Shown: positions 1 through 7,976, counted from the first letter of the stretch. The stretch: 21,486 nucleotides of DNA from RZZS01 sp964498755 (GCA_964498755.1 CAZCIB010000042.1:1-21486), one strand, 5' to 3'. The notes: generated by a model not told the origin, from the letters alone. Made by a program: numbers and translations.

Positions 1-30
1 GACGGCATCCTTGCTTCAGATATCGATACT

Positions 31-432
31 TTATGCTGTTTTTAGAGGCGCCCTAATGATGTTTGTCGTTTTGCGGATATAATCCTGTTCGGACGGATCC
101 CAGATAAAAACAGTCGCGGTTTCGCCAGTGAGCGTCCCGACCTCATCAATCAACTGGTAGTCTGAAAAAGCAGGAACAACCGGCACGTCAATGCGTTCCA
201 GATTTCCGGACTGCGGATCAAATTCAAGCTCCGTTCCCGGAAACTCGCGCGCGAGGATCGTCGCGGCGATGCCCATGTTTTCATTCTGCGCGTGCTCAAC
301 GTCATTCTCCATTGAGCCATGAACGGTATGGTAAACGCCGAAGCTGATTCCGCCTGCGACGGCGATAATCAGCAATGAAGTGAGTATCAGTATCTTATGC
401 GTAATTTTGATGTTCGTGATGTTCTGGATCAT
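31..432 (-). CDS. Truncated chemoreceptor N-terminus (Cache-type sensor fragment)
   Basis: The 133-residue product starts like a methyl-accepting chemotaxis protein: a short basic N-terminus (NIKITHK), one membrane helix at about residues 12-34, then an extracytoplasmic stretch resembling the start of a Cache sensor domain, with the pattern GETATVFIWD...YIRKTTNI near the end. In full-length chemoreceptors this pattern is followed by the rest of the Cache domain, a second helix, HAMP and signalling domains. Here the frame stops 10 codons after TTNI, and none of the three minus-strand frames continues the family pattern to the window edge. I infer a truncated remnant, possibly still translated. 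I chose the start at 432 because GGAG lies just upstream and the protein then begins as the family does; an upstream ATG at 492 is in frame. The family call is moderate. The cause of truncation is not visible. Confidence 0.55.
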   Translation of the reverse strand: MIQNITNIKITHKILILTSLLIIAVAGGISFGVYHTVHGSMENDVEHAQNENMGIAATILAREFPGTELEFDPQSGNLERIDVPVVPAFSDYQLIDEVGTLTGETATVFIWDPSEQDYIRKTTNIIRAPLKTA

Positions 433-492
433 TTTCTCCAACTCCCGGTTATTTTCATTGTACGTTTGAAATCTGAAGTTACGCCACTGCAT

Positions 493-669
493 ACTATCGT
501 ATTTTGTAATAATAAGAAAAATGCCTAAAAAGGAAAATAATTTTATAGAGTAAAGTGGGCGCCTTTAAAGTATTGGCTTGTCAGTCTGCGTTTTTTTTTT
601 TGTAAAAAAAAGACGCGGGTTAAATCAGTTTTTTTTTGGAGCATGGCGAATACTGGCGGATAGTAGAAT
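493..669. other. AT-rich gap with an A/T hairpin, no gene seen
   Basis: This 177-base stretch is AT-rich with several long homopolymer runs. An inverted repeat joins a GCG plus T-run at about 588-601 with an A-run ending in GACGC at about 604-616. It could end transcription, but it lacks a GC-rich stem and I cannot assign a direction. No coding frame is convincing. Confidence 0.4.
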
Positions 670-1116
670 CTAGCTGGCGGAAAGTTCAGGGAACCGCCTT
701 TTTATTTGCCATATGCGAATCCGGGGAACGGCTACGCCCGCAAAAGCGGTGAGCAGCGCGAGTCCTGATCCTGACGTTGCGATTATGTCGGGTCGATTTT
801 TCATTTTTTTAACAGTCTCCGGTTTGGTGACTTCGTGCAGGCATTGATTGAATTCGCCCAATAAGGGTCTGGGTAGAATAATCAATTGTCCGTCGCGTTT
901 TTTTATGGTTGTTGCCGCGTGGCATACACCGTAAGCTAAGTCGGGTTTGTTATTTAATTGCGCGTATTGATTGTAATAATGCGTAAAGCCCGCTGTTGTC
1001 GCTCCTATCATGAAGGCAGCGGCGACGCCGCGCCGGCAGCGTTTCCTGTTTCTTTTTATTGAGCGCGAGGCTTCAATCAGGCTGTATTTATTCATAATGT
1101 TCTCTAGCTGATTCAT
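670..1116 (-). CDS. Unknown membrane protein with two predicted helices
   Basis: I do not recognise this 148-residue protein. It has a very basic stretch at about residues 19-29 (KRNRKRCRR), followed by a hydrophobic segment at about 30-47. A soluble middle of roughly 65 residues follows, with two cysteines (in YGVCHAA and FNQCLHEV). A second hydrophobic segment lies at about 114-131, and the tail is basic (RIRIWQIKRR). By the positive-inside rule both ends should face the cytoplasm and the middle the periplasm, where the two cysteines might pair. A second ATG at codon 8 (position 1095) is an alternative start, with AGAGAAC ahead of it. The gene is AT-richer than cysK and recG, which could mean recent acquisition. 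It points away from the DUF502 gene. Confidence 0.5.
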   Translation of the reverse strand: MNQLENIMNKYSLIEASRSIKRNRKRCRRGVAAAFMIGATTAGFTHYYNQYAQLNNKPDLAYGVCHAATTIKKRDGQLIILPRPLLGEFNQCLHEVTKPETVKKMKNRPDIIATSGSGLALLTAFAGVAVPRIRIWQIKRRFPELSAS

Positions 1117-1208
1117 GCGACCCAGTCAATTATTTATGAAAACGTTTTTCCCGTTGATATTTTGGAGCGATGCTGTTTGATATAGGCGTGCATAAGAGAG
1201 GCAGGGGC

Positions 1209-1946
1209 ATGACTGACAAACACGATCTGGACAAGGTGGACAAGGACGCCCATGACGGCGGGCGCATTAGCGCGTTCGCGCGGCTGCGGGGCTATTTCCT
1301 GGCGGGTATTCTTGTCACGGCGCCGATCGGCATTACGGCTTACCTGACCTACATTTTCATCCGGTTTATCGACGATACGGTCACGCCGTTAATTCCTGCG
1401 CCTTACAACCCCAATGAAATCCTGCCTTTTTCCGTGCCCGGCATCGGCCTTGTTATCGTGATTACGGCCCTGATTTTGATCGGCTGGCTGACGAAAAACT
1501 TTTTCGGGCGGATGATCATCCGCATCTCCGAATACATCGTCGACCGCATGCCGGTGATCCGCAACCTGTACGGGGCGATCAAGCAAATCATTGAAACCAT
1601 TATGGCCAGCCAGTCACAGGCTTTCCGGGACGTGGTGATGCTGGAATACCCGCGGCGCGGCGTTTATTCCATCGGCTTCGTTACGGGCCGTTCCGAAGGC
1701 GAGGTTCAGCGCGTAACCTCCGAGGAGACGATTAACGTGTTCGTGCCGACGACGCCCAACCCGACGTCCGGTTATTTGCTGTTCGTGCCGCGCAAGGAGC
1801 TGCATTTTCTGGACATGACCGTGGAGGAGGGCGTGAAGCTTGTGATCTCGGGCGGGATTATCGTGCCGCCGGACCGCGCCGCGCCGATCGAGAAATCCGC
1901 GGATCTTCTTGAAAGAAAAGAAGCCGGGAAATCCGCTAAGGTCTGA
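1209..1946 (+). CDS. DUF502 family inner-membrane protein
   Basis: The 245-residue product matches the DUF502 family (PF04367), membrane proteins of unknown biochemical role found widely in proteobacteria and also in plants. After a charged N-terminus there is a helix at about residues 25-50 (GYFLAGILVTAPIGITAYL) and a second at about 75-98 (GIGLVIVITALILIGWL). The soluble C-terminal half contains the family's RMPVIRNLYGAIKQI stretch and PTTPNPTSGYLLFVP. I chose the ATG at 1209 because GAGAGGCAGGGGC sits directly upstream; an in-frame ATG at 1170 would add 13 residues without a good ribosome site. In many alphaproteobacteria, as I recall, this gene lies close to recG, sdhE and mfd, which is consistent with those genes further along this window. 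Confidence 0.85.
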   Translation: MTDKHDLDKVDKDAHDGGRISAFARLRGYFLAGILVTAPIGITAYLTYIFIRFIDDTVTPLIPAPYNPNEILPFSVPGIGLVIVITALILIGWLTKNFFGRMIIRISEYIVDRMPVIRNLYGAIKQIIETIMASQSQAFRDVVMLEYPRRGVYSIGFVTGRSEGEVQRVTSEETINVFVPTTPNPTSGYLLFVPRKELHFLDMTVEEGVKLVISGGIIVPPDRAAPIEKSADLLERKEAGKSAKV

Positions 1947-2027
1947 GCTCAGGCCAATAAGGCCTTGCGCCTGCCGTGCCCGGTGTTATCCTTTTATGTG
2001 ATTTTCAAATAAAGGAGGGACAAGGCC

Positions 2028-2987
2028 ATGGCACACGAACCGCGCGGTAAAATCTACGACAGCATTCTGGATACGATTGGCGGGACGCCCATCATTCGCG
2101 CGGGCCGCTTTGCGGAAAGGCACGGCCTTGATTGCGATTTTCTTGTTAAGCTCGAGTATTTTAATCCGCTCGCGTCCGTGAAGGACCGGATTGCGCTCTC
2201 CATGATTGAGGCCGCCGAGGCCAAAGGCAAAATCAAGCCGGGCGAGGTAACGCTGATCGAGCCCACGTCCGGGAATACCGGGATCGGCCTTGCGCTGGTC
2301 GCGGCGGCGAAGGGCTACCGCCTGCTTCTCGTGATGCCGGAGAGCATGAGCATTGAGCGGCGTAAGATGCTTAAGCTGCTTGGCGCGGAGCTGGAAGTTA
2401 CGCCGGCCGAGCGCGGCATGCCGGGCGCGATCGAGCGGGCGGAGCAACTGCTTGAAAATGACGAAAAGGCGTTTAGTCCCGGCCAGTTCAAAAACCCGGC
2501 CAATCCGAAAATTCATTTTGAAACGACGGGCCCGGAAATCTGGAAAGACACGGACGGCAAGCTCGACATCTTCGTTACCGGCGTCGGCACGGGCGGCACG
2601 ATGGCGGGCGCGGGGCAGTTCCTGAAGAAAAGCAAGCCCGCGATTATCAACGTCTCCGTCGAGCCGGAAGCAAGCCCCGTTCTGTCCGGCGGCGATCCGG
2701 GCCCGCACAAGATTCAGGGCATCGGGGCGGGCTTTGTGCCGGAAGTTTACGACCCGAGCGTCGTCGATGAAATCGTGCAGGTCAGCAATGAAAAAGCCTT
2801 TGAAATCGCGCGGGAATTTGCGCGCATCGAGGGCATGCCCGTGGGCATATCATCCGGGGCGACAATTGCGGGCGCGCTTGAAATCGCCAAAAAAGACGAG
2901 AACAAGGGCAAGATGATCGTCACGATGGTGGCCTCGTTCGCCGAGCGCTACATCTCGACGGCGCTGTTTGAAGGGCTGGAGAGCTGA
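2028..2987 (+). CDS. cysK: Cysteine synthase A (O-acetylserine sulfhydrylase)
   Basis: This PLP enzyme makes L-cysteine from O-acetylserine and sulfide in the cytoplasm. At 319 residues it has normal family length. Lys52 in ASVKDR is the expected Schiff-base lysine. The substrate loop TSGNTG is at about residues 80-85, the phosphate-binding loop GTGGT at 187-191, KIQGIGAGFVP at 228-238, and GISSGA at 273-278 supplies the serine facing the PLP ring nitrogen. The start is fixed by a strong ribosome site, AAAGGAGGGA at 2011-2020. The DUF502 gene ends 81 bases upstream on the same strand. The serine acetyltransferase gene lies about 500 bases downstream, separated by one unknown gene on the other strand. 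The call is firm; CysK versus CysM is decided by overall motif fit. Confidence 0.95.
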   Translation: MAHEPRGKIYDSILDTIGGTPIIRAGRFAERHGLDCDFLVKLEYFNPLASVKDRIALSMIEAAEAKGKIKPGEVTLIEPTSGNTGIGLALVAAAKGYRLLLVMPESMSIERRKMLKLLGAELEVTPAERGMPGAIERAEQLLENDEKAFSPGQFKNPANPKIHFETTGPEIWKDTDGKLDIFVTGVGTGGTMAGAGQFLKKSKPAIINVSVEPEASPVLSGGDPGPHKIQGIGAGFVPEVYDPSVVDEIVQVSNEKAFEIAREFARIEGMPVGISSGATIAGALEIAKKDENKGKMIVTMVASFAERYISTALFEGLES

Positions 2988-3040
2988 TTTACGGGGGGCT
3001 TCCTTTTGGCGCTAACTGTATGTCCCGTTCTCGACGACAA

Positions 3041-3370
3041 TCAGGCGGGAATGTTTTCTATATAAGCCATGCTGTATGCCCGTTCGTCGGCTTTATCGTC
3101 TCGAGCGATTGCATTAGTGAGTTCGTCAAAGTCTCGCGCCGCGACTAATTTTTTACCGTTCCCTTCGGCTGTATTTTCCAGGACGGCAACCCATTTCCCT
3201 TTGTAATCTCTTTCTATATCAGCCCTGTTTTCATTGAAGTGTATGTAATTCGTTAATCGTTCGTCTTTTTCTTCCTCACTGATTTTTCCTGCTCTGGCCA
3301 AGCAATCCAGGATTTCAGGGTAAGTGCGTTGCGATATTTCGGGACCTTCTGATTTAAGCTCATCGGACAT
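3041..3370 (-). CDS. Small unknown soluble protein
   Basis: This 109-residue acidic protein has no membrane segment or signal peptide. The N-terminal half (about residues 12-45) looks helical and charged, with REYPEILDCLARAGK-like spacing (TYPEILDCLARAGKISEEEK). The C-terminal half contains DYKGKWVAVLEN, then GKKLVAARDFDELTNAIA, and ends in a short strand-like segment. That order (YKGKWVA, a short strand, then a helix starting after a 'GK-LVA-DFDEL' turn) recalls small DUF5678-type proteins, but I cannot confirm it. The ATG at 3370 is preferred over an in-frame TTG at 3415. The gene sits between cysK and cysE on the opposite strand and is AT-richer than both, so it may be a later insertion. 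No function can be given. Confidence 0.55.
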   Translation of the reverse strand: MSDELKSEGPEISQRTYPEILDCLARAGKISEEEKDERLTNYIHFNENRADIERDYKGKWVAVLENTAEGNGKKLVAARDFDELTNAIARDDKADERAYSMAYIENIPA

Positions 3371-3441
3371 GACGTAATCTCGTTTATTCTGTTGATGTGA
3401 ATTACTTTTAAGCAAAAATCATCTTATCGTAAAGGATTAAT

Positions 3442-3471
3442 TTGCGAGTAACAGGCCGCCGCCGTTACTAT
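3442..3471 (+). promoter_or_regulatory. Candidate promoter for cysE
   Basis: TTGCGA at 3442-3447 and TACTAT at 3466-3471 are separated by 18 bases and resemble a sigma-70 promoter. If used, transcription would begin near 3478. That excludes the in-frame ATG at 3470 as start of cysE and supports the ATG at 3500. Confidence 0.35.
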
Positions 3472-3499
3472 GCTATCTAATGCTCCAAAGAGAGGGAAC

Positions 3500-4198
3500 A
3501 TGCTCGATCTCATCCGTTCCATACAGGCGCGCGATCCGGCGGGGCCGACATTTTGCGAGGTCCTGTTCGGCTATGCGGGCCTGCATGTTCAGTTATTTCA
3601 TGCGCTTGCGCGCCGTCTTTGGAGAATCAGGTTAAGAGCGATGGCAAGGTTTACCGCTCAGATCGGTCGCTGGCTGACCGGCATTGAAATTCATCCCGGC
3701 GCGCGGCTCGGCAAACGTCTGTTCATCGATCACGGCATGGGCGTGGTGATCGGCGAGACGGCCATCATAGGCGACGACGTCACGCTTTATCACGGCGTTA
3801 CCCTCGGCGGGATGGGATCGGCCGACGGCAAGGGCAGGAAGCGCCACCCGACCATTCAGGACCGCGTCACCATCGGCGCGGGCGCGCAAATCCTGGGCGA
3901 CATTACGATCCACGAGGGCGCCTGCGTCGGCGCGAATTCCGTCGTTACGGGCGACGTGCCGCGCGATACCACCGTGATCGGCAACCCGGCGAGAAAACTG
4001 GGGACGCACAAGCCCGATGACGAGGCCGTCCACGCTTACGGCCTGCCGGATCAGGAAATCGTCGATCCGCTGATCCATGTCGTCAACGGCCTTGTCCGCG
4101 ACGTGGCGCGCCTGAAAAAAGAAGCTGGAATTGACCTCAAGCAGGAAGACAAGTCCGGCCCTGATTACGCGGAGATGTGGATGGGCGGAGGGATATGA
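3500..4198 (+). CDS. cysE: Serine O-acetyltransferase, short form
   Basis: The enzyme acetylates L-serine with acetyl-CoA, the committed step to cysteine. The 232-residue product is the short bacterial form, with a reduced N-terminal helical domain (about residues 1-60) and then a left-handed beta-helix of hexapeptide repeats (about 61-180) starting at GIEIHPGARLGKRLFIDHG. Asp77 and His78 in FIDHGMG are the expected catalytic pair, and His116 in RKRHPTI matches a second conserved histidine. The protein ends in GGGI. In the cysteine synthase complex the terminal isoleucine of CysE enters the CysK active site, so CysE and CysK probably pair here. GAGAGGG upstream of 3500 and the candidate promoter at 3442-3471 favour this start over the ATG at 3470. 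Confidence 0.93.
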   Translation: MLDLIRSIQARDPAGPTFCEVLFGYAGLHVQLFHALARRLWRIRLRAMARFTAQIGRWLTGIEIHPGARLGKRLFIDHGMGVVIGETAIIGDDVTLYHGVTLGGMGSADGKGRKRHPTIQDRVTIGAGAQILGDITIHEGACVGANSVVTGDVPRDTTVIGNPARKLGTHKPDDEAVHAYGLPDQEIVDPLIHVVNGLVRDVARLKKEAGIDLKQEDKSGPDYAEMWMGGGI

Positions 4199-4204
4199 AT
4201 TTCA

Positions 4205-4232
4205 TTGACATAAGCGAGATAGGCTTTATTCT
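4205..4232 (+). promoter_or_regulatory. Candidate promoter for the unknown gene and protease pair
   Basis: A perfect TTGACA at 4205-4210 is followed after 16 bases by TATTCT at 4227-4232. It precedes the gene at 4261, whose ribosome site AAGAGGAG is at about 4247-4254. The match is good at the -35 box and partial at the -10 box. Confidence 0.45.
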
Positions 4233-4260
4233 TTGAGCTATCAAACAAGAGGAGCGCGCA

Positions 4261-4731
4261 ATGGTTATTTTTCACGAGAAACCAACTGATCGAACATTAA
4301 GAGATTCTTTTGCTGCGCAACTCAGGGATCAATATGAAAGGGTTGCGCGGAGCAGCGATAATCGGGCGCCCCTGTCTGTGCTCATCGGGGCACACACCTC
4401 CATTGGCTTAGAACCATACTTTGACAAAGATTTGTTGGAAGGTCATATATCTTTCGATCACGATGAGGCTGCATTCGCTCAAATGCTCGTTGATTCTGCG
4501 GGAGACGTTGACGGCCACTCTAATCTTGATGCAGTGGAAGAAGGCATTCCAAATCAACCGCCACTCAGCGTTACTCTATTTCCAGGCCGGGATGCGAGCT
4601 ACCATGGTCCCGAGGAGGCCTTGGCACGTAAGCAAAACAAGTTCCTCGCCGCCGTCAAGGAGCGCGTTGACAACTATCTCAGGGCGCGTCCTGCGGTCGC
4701 TCCGACCGTTTCAATTGAAGGTGGACCGTAA
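4261..4731 (+). CDS. Unknown soluble protein upstream of a secreted protease
   Basis: I do not recognise this 156-residue protein. It has no signal peptide or membrane helix. The first 30 residues are charged and probably helical. A strand-like segment follows (APLSVLIGAHTSIGLEPYF), then an acidic middle (FDHDEAAFAQMLVDSAGDVDG), and a C-terminal helix at about residues 120-142 (EALARKQNKFLAAVKERVDNYL). The start is supported by AAGAGGAG seven bases upstream and by a candidate promoter at 4205-4232. The protease gene begins only 12 bases after its stop, so the two are probably co-transcribed. It could be a cytoplasmic partner of that system, but nothing in the sequence shows this. Base composition is lower in GC than cysE and the protease gene. 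Confidence 0.6.
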   Translation: MVIFHEKPTDRTLRDSFAAQLRDQYERVARSSDNRAPLSVLIGAHTSIGLEPYFDKDLLEGHISFDHDEAAFAQMLVDSAGDVDGHSNLDAVEEGIPNQPPLSVTLFPGRDASYHGPEEALARKQNKFLAAVKERVDNYLRARPAVAPTVSIEGGP

Positions 4732-4743
4732 TAGAGAACAGCT

Positions 4744-5826
4744 GTGCGCAATTATCTTTTGCTTCTTTGCATGATCATATTTGCCGCGAGCAGCGCCCAC
4801 GCAACCTGCTCGACCGCGTCTCTCTCCCCGCATTCTGAAATCGTCGCCGACGGGGAGTCGATGCACTCGGATTACGGCACGGTCAGCGAGGGCACGATTC
4901 TGGTTGATGCGGCGGATTTAAAACGTAAAAAATGCGCCTCGGGCCAGTGGCAAATCCTGCCCTATGACGGGATTAACGTAACGTCCGCGCATCCGGGCAT
5001 GGACCGTTTCAACGCCAGCGTTTTTCTCGACGCGAGCAAGCGCAGCGCGGTCTACAGCGTCGGCGCGTTGAGCTGCGGCGACAGCAGCGGCACGGGCTTT
5101 CTCTTTGATCTGTCGGAATTCGGCGTTCCAGAGAACAGGGATTTCGACGTCGTCGCCACGTCCTGTCACGTCGTCGCCGGGCGTACGTGCCGCTTCTTGC
5201 CGGTCAAGGGGTTTCACGCCGCGCCGCGTCCGGGCCTCGAACACATTGCCGCGCAGCTCGGTCCGGAATTCGGGGACGCGCGGACAATCGCGGGGCATAT
5301 CAGCGAAAACGGCTGCCAGGAATTTCTCTCCGGCAATCCGCGCACGAACAAGCGCACCGCCAAGAAAGACTGGTATTTTGCCGTGCTCGACCGGAAGATC
5401 AATGTCCCCGATGCGCGCCGCATCAAAATTGTCGAGGGCGATCATGACGCTATCGACCGCTATTCCAAAAACGAAGACCTCGTCGTTTTCGGCATTCCGG
5501 CCAAGCGCGTGCAAATGCAGTTTCCCGGAAGCGCGCAGTTAGAAACCCGGACGCTGCCGGATCTTGTCTATTCAAGGCAATGCAAGGGCGATCTGAAGGC
5601 CGATAACATCGTTCATAACTGCATGACCTTTCCCGGCATGTCCGGCGGGCCGATCGGCTATTACGGGCGTGACGGACGTTTTCATGCTTTCGGAATTAAC
5701 TCCTGGGCCAGCGATTTGAACAAGGATCTGGGCAGCAAGAAAGCCGCGCAGATCAGCCGCGGCGGCGCAACGGCCCTGAGTGACGATGTGTTCCGCGTTT
5801 TGCGGGTGAAGCTGAGGGATCTCTAG
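4744..5826 (+). CDS. Secreted trypsin-like serine protease
   Basis: The 360-residue product begins with a signal peptide (hydrophobic core at about residues 4-17, likely cleavage after AHA at residue 20), so it acts in the periplasm or outside. The S1-type catalytic triad can be proposed: His142 in TSCHVVAG, Asp209 in KKDWYFAVL, and Ser300 in FPGMSGGPIG, the clearest motif. Seven or more cysteines in the mature part suggest disulfides. No C-terminal PDZ domain or membrane anchor follows, so it is not a DegP or HtrA type. The start is GTG; the next ATG (codon 10) would cut the signal peptide in half. It follows the unknown gene by 12 bases. Its stop overlaps the recG stop. Substrate unknown; the protease family call is good. 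Confidence 0.82.
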   Translation: MRNYLLLLCMIIFAASSAHATCSTASLSPHSEIVADGESMHSDYGTVSEGTILVDAADLKRKKCASGQWQILPYDGINVTSAHPGMDRFNASVFLDASKRSAVYSVGALSCGDSSGTGFLFDLSEFGVPENRDFDVVATSCHVVAGRTCRFLPVKGFHAAPRPGLEHIAAQLGPEFGDARTIAGHISENGCQEFLSGNPRTNKRTAKKDWYFAVLDRKINVPDARRIKIVEGDHDAIDRYSKNEDLVVFGIPAKRVQMQFPGSAQLETRTLPDLVYSRQCKGDLKADNIVHNCMTFPGMSGGPIGYYGRDGRFHAFGINSWASDLNKDLGSKKAAQISRGGATALSDDVFRVLRVKLRDL

Positions 5827-7976
5827 CCGCCTCTCAATAGCTTGATCGCCCGGTCGCGTTCAAACAGATAGAGCAGGGTGCGCAGCGCCTGCCCGCGCTC
5901 GCCGTTAAGCTCGGGGTCTTTTGAGACGATCAGGCGCGCATCGTCATAGGCGGTCCTTAACAGCCCTGCATGTTCTTCCAGATCGGCGAGGCGGAAGACG
6001 GGCAGGCCGCTTTGCCTGACCCCGAGAACGTCGCCGCCGCCGCGGAGCTGCAAATCCTTTTCCGCGATAATAAAGCCGTCTTCGGTATCGCGCATCGTCG
6101 CAAGCCGTTCTTTAGCCGTGTCGTTCACCGGCGTTGCGTATAGCAGGAAGCAATATGATTTATCGCCGCCGCGCCCAACCCGTCCGCGCAATTGATGAAG
6201 CTGCGCAAGACCAAAACGCTCGGCGTGTTCGATCACCATGATCGTGGCTTCGGGCACGTTGACGCCGACTTCGATCACGGTTGTGGCGACGAGGATCGAG
6301 AGCGCGCCGGAGGCGAAGGCGGCCATGACGGCGTCTTTTTCATCCGGCTTCATGCGCCCGTGGACGAGGCCGACGCGCTCGCCAAAGAAGGATTTCAGAA
6401 CGTCGTAACGCTCTTCCGCCGCCGCCATGTCGGAAAACTCGGATTCCTCGACCAGCGGACAGACCCAGTAAGCGCGCGCGCCTGTCTCCAGTTGCCGCCT
6501 CAGTCCGTCAATCATGCTTTCGATCTTTTCTTTCGGGATCAAACGCGTATCCACGGGTTTGCGTCCCGGAGGCTTTTCGTCCAGCCGTGAAACGTCCATA
6601 TCGCCGTAAGCGGTTAGGGTTAATGTGCGCGGGATCGGCGTCGCCGTCATCACAAGAACGTCCATGCCCTTGCTTTTGCTTGAGAGCTTAAGGCGCTGAT
6701 GCACGCCAAAGCGGTGCTGCTCGTCGATCACGGCAAGGCCGAGGTCTTGAAATGCCACGTCGTCCTGAAACAGCGCATGCGTGCCGATGACGATCTGCGC
6801 GGCGCCGTTTGCGACTTGCTGCAAAAGGACATCGCGTTCCTTGCCCTTGTTCCGGCCGGTGAGAACGACGAAGCGTACGCCCGCCGCATCCAGCCATGGC
6901 TTTAGGCTCTCGGCGTGCTGGCGGGCGAGAATTTCCGTCGGGGCCATAATCGCGCCCTGCAGTCCGTTCTCGACCGCGTTCATCATCGCCAGCGCCGCCA
7001 CGACCGTCTTTCCGCTGCCGACGTCGCCCTGTAATAAACGGAACATGCGCGAAGGCGCTGCCATGTCCGCGTCGATTTCTCTTAATGAACGCTCCTGCGC
7101 GCCGGTGAGAGCAAAGGGCAGGGCGGCGAGAATCTTCTCTCTCAAATCGTTTTGGGGCGCGAGCGAACGTCCGGGCAGTTTTTTCTGCTTCGCCCGCACA
7201 AGCGAAATCGCGAGCTGATTGGCCAGCAATTCGTCATAGGCGAGGCGAGACCTGGCGTTTTGCATACTCCCCTCACCCTCGACGCCTTTGGCGTCTCTTC
7301 CCTCTCCCCGGGGAGAGGGTGATCCGAGCGATGAGCGAGGATCGGGTGAGGGGAAAGCCATATGCGCAGCCCTCAACGCCGTATCCCAGTCCGACCAGCC
7401 TTCGCGCGCCTTGTGCGCGGCGTCGATCCATTCGGGCAGAGGGGACGCAAAATCCAGAGCCGCATGCGCGGCTTTGCGCACGACCTTGTTCGTCAAACCC
7501 GCGGTGAGTGGATAAACGGGCTCAAGCGTTTCGATGCTGGCGCGCTCTTCCGGCTTGCCGACCGCGTCCGGGTGAACGATCTGAGGCTGCTCGCGGAAAT
7601 ACTCGGCGCGGCCCGAAACGACGATTTCCGCCCCGTCGGGATACTGCTTTTTCAGCCAGTCGCGGCTCGCGTTGAAATAGACCAGCATAATAAAGCCGGT
7701 CTCGTCGCGGCAGCGGATGCGGTAAGGCTTGCCGCGCTGCTCATTCGGCTGATGCCCATCCACGGTCAGCGCGAGCGTGACGACGCGCCCGTCCGGAATT
7801 TCCTTGATTTTTGGCGAGAAGCGACGGTCGATGACGTCGATCGGCAGGTGAAAGATCAGATCCAGGACCTTCTGCCCTCCCGTCAGCTTTTCAAACAGCT
7901 TGGCATTGCGCGGCCCCACCCCCGGCAACGTGGTGAGGGCGCGGAACAGCGGATCGAGAGAAAATGGTCTGGCCAT
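5823..7976 (-). CDS. recG: ATP-dependent DNA helicase RecG
   Basis: RecG is a monomeric helicase that remodels stalled replication forks and Holliday junctions. The product has 717 residues, slightly above the usual length. The N-terminal wedge/OB domain is at about residues 55-150, Walker A GDVGSGKT at 317-324, the DEQH box at 418-421, the TATPIPRTLTLT motif follows, and the C-terminal helicase half holds HGRMKPDEKD and QLRGRVGRGG. Residues 209-237, between the wedge domain and the RRLAYDELLANQLA-type start of the helicase domain (here SRLAYDELLANQLA), are low-complexity and encoded by an in-frame palindromic repeat (7269-7353). No catalytic motif is hit, so the enzyme should work. The stop codon overlaps that of the convergent protease gene in CTAG. 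A permease gene diverges from it 54 bases from its start. Confidence 0.96.
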   Translation of the reverse strand: MARPFSLDPLFRALTTLPGVGPRNAKLFEKLTGGQKVLDLIFHLPIDVIDRRFSPKIKEIPDGRVVTLALTVDGHQPNEQRGKPYRIRCRDETGFIMLVYFNASRDWLKKQYPDGAEIVVSGRAEYFREQPQIVHPDAVGKPEERASIETLEPVYPLTAGLTNKVVRKAAHAALDFASPLPEWIDAAHKAREGWSDWDTALRAAHMAFPSPDPRSSLGSPSPRGEGRDAKGVEGEGSMQNARSRLAYDELLANQLAISLVRAKQKKLPGRSLAPQNDLREKILAALPFALTGAQERSLREIDADMAAPSRMFRLLQGDVGSGKTVVAALAMMNAVENGLQGAIMAPTEILARQHAESLKPWLDAAGVRFVVLTGRNKGKERDVLLQQVANGAAQIVIGTHALFQDDVAFQDLGLAVIDEQHRFGVHQRLKLSSKSKGMDVLVMTATPIPRTLTLTAYGDMDVSRLDEKPPGRKPVDTRLIPKEKIESMIDGLRRQLETGARAYWVCPLVEESEFSDMAAAEERYDVLKSFFGERVGLVHGRMKPDEKDAVMAAFASGALSILVATTVIEVGVNVPEATIMVIEHAERFGLAQLHQLRGRVGRGGDKSYCFLLYATPVNDTAKERLATMRDTEDGFIIAEKDLQLRGGGDVLGVRQSGLPVFRLADLEEHAGLLRTAYDDARLIVSKDPELNGERGQALRTLLYLFERDRAIKLLRGG
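7269..7353. repeat. Palindromic repeat inside recG, able to fold as a cloverleaf
   Basis: An outer stem joins CCCCTCACCC (7269-7278) to GGGTGAGGGG (7344-7353), ten perfect pairs. Inside it are three further stems: GACGCC/GGCGTC (7281-7286 with 7290-7295), a perfect 20-base palindrome of CCCTCTCCCC and its complement (7300-7319), and GATCC/GGATC (7321-7325 with 7339-7343). The element keeps the recG frame and encodes about 29 residues rich in Ser, Pro, Gly, Arg and Glu. Repeats of this CCCTCACCC...GGGTGAGGG kind are, as I recall, widespread between genes in proteobacteria; here it lies within a gene. Confidence 0.85.

Noticed and set aside
1986..2708. A 240-codon open frame on the minus strand inside cysK
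   Set aside because: It is antisense to a firmly identified gene, arginine- and alanine-rich without family motifs, and is explained by the GC-rich codon pattern of cysK.
7269..7353. tRNA gene, because of the cloverleaf shape
   Set aside because: Stem sizes, the missing TpsiC and D-loop bases and the absence of an anticodon arm of seven-base loop do not fit; it is a repeat.
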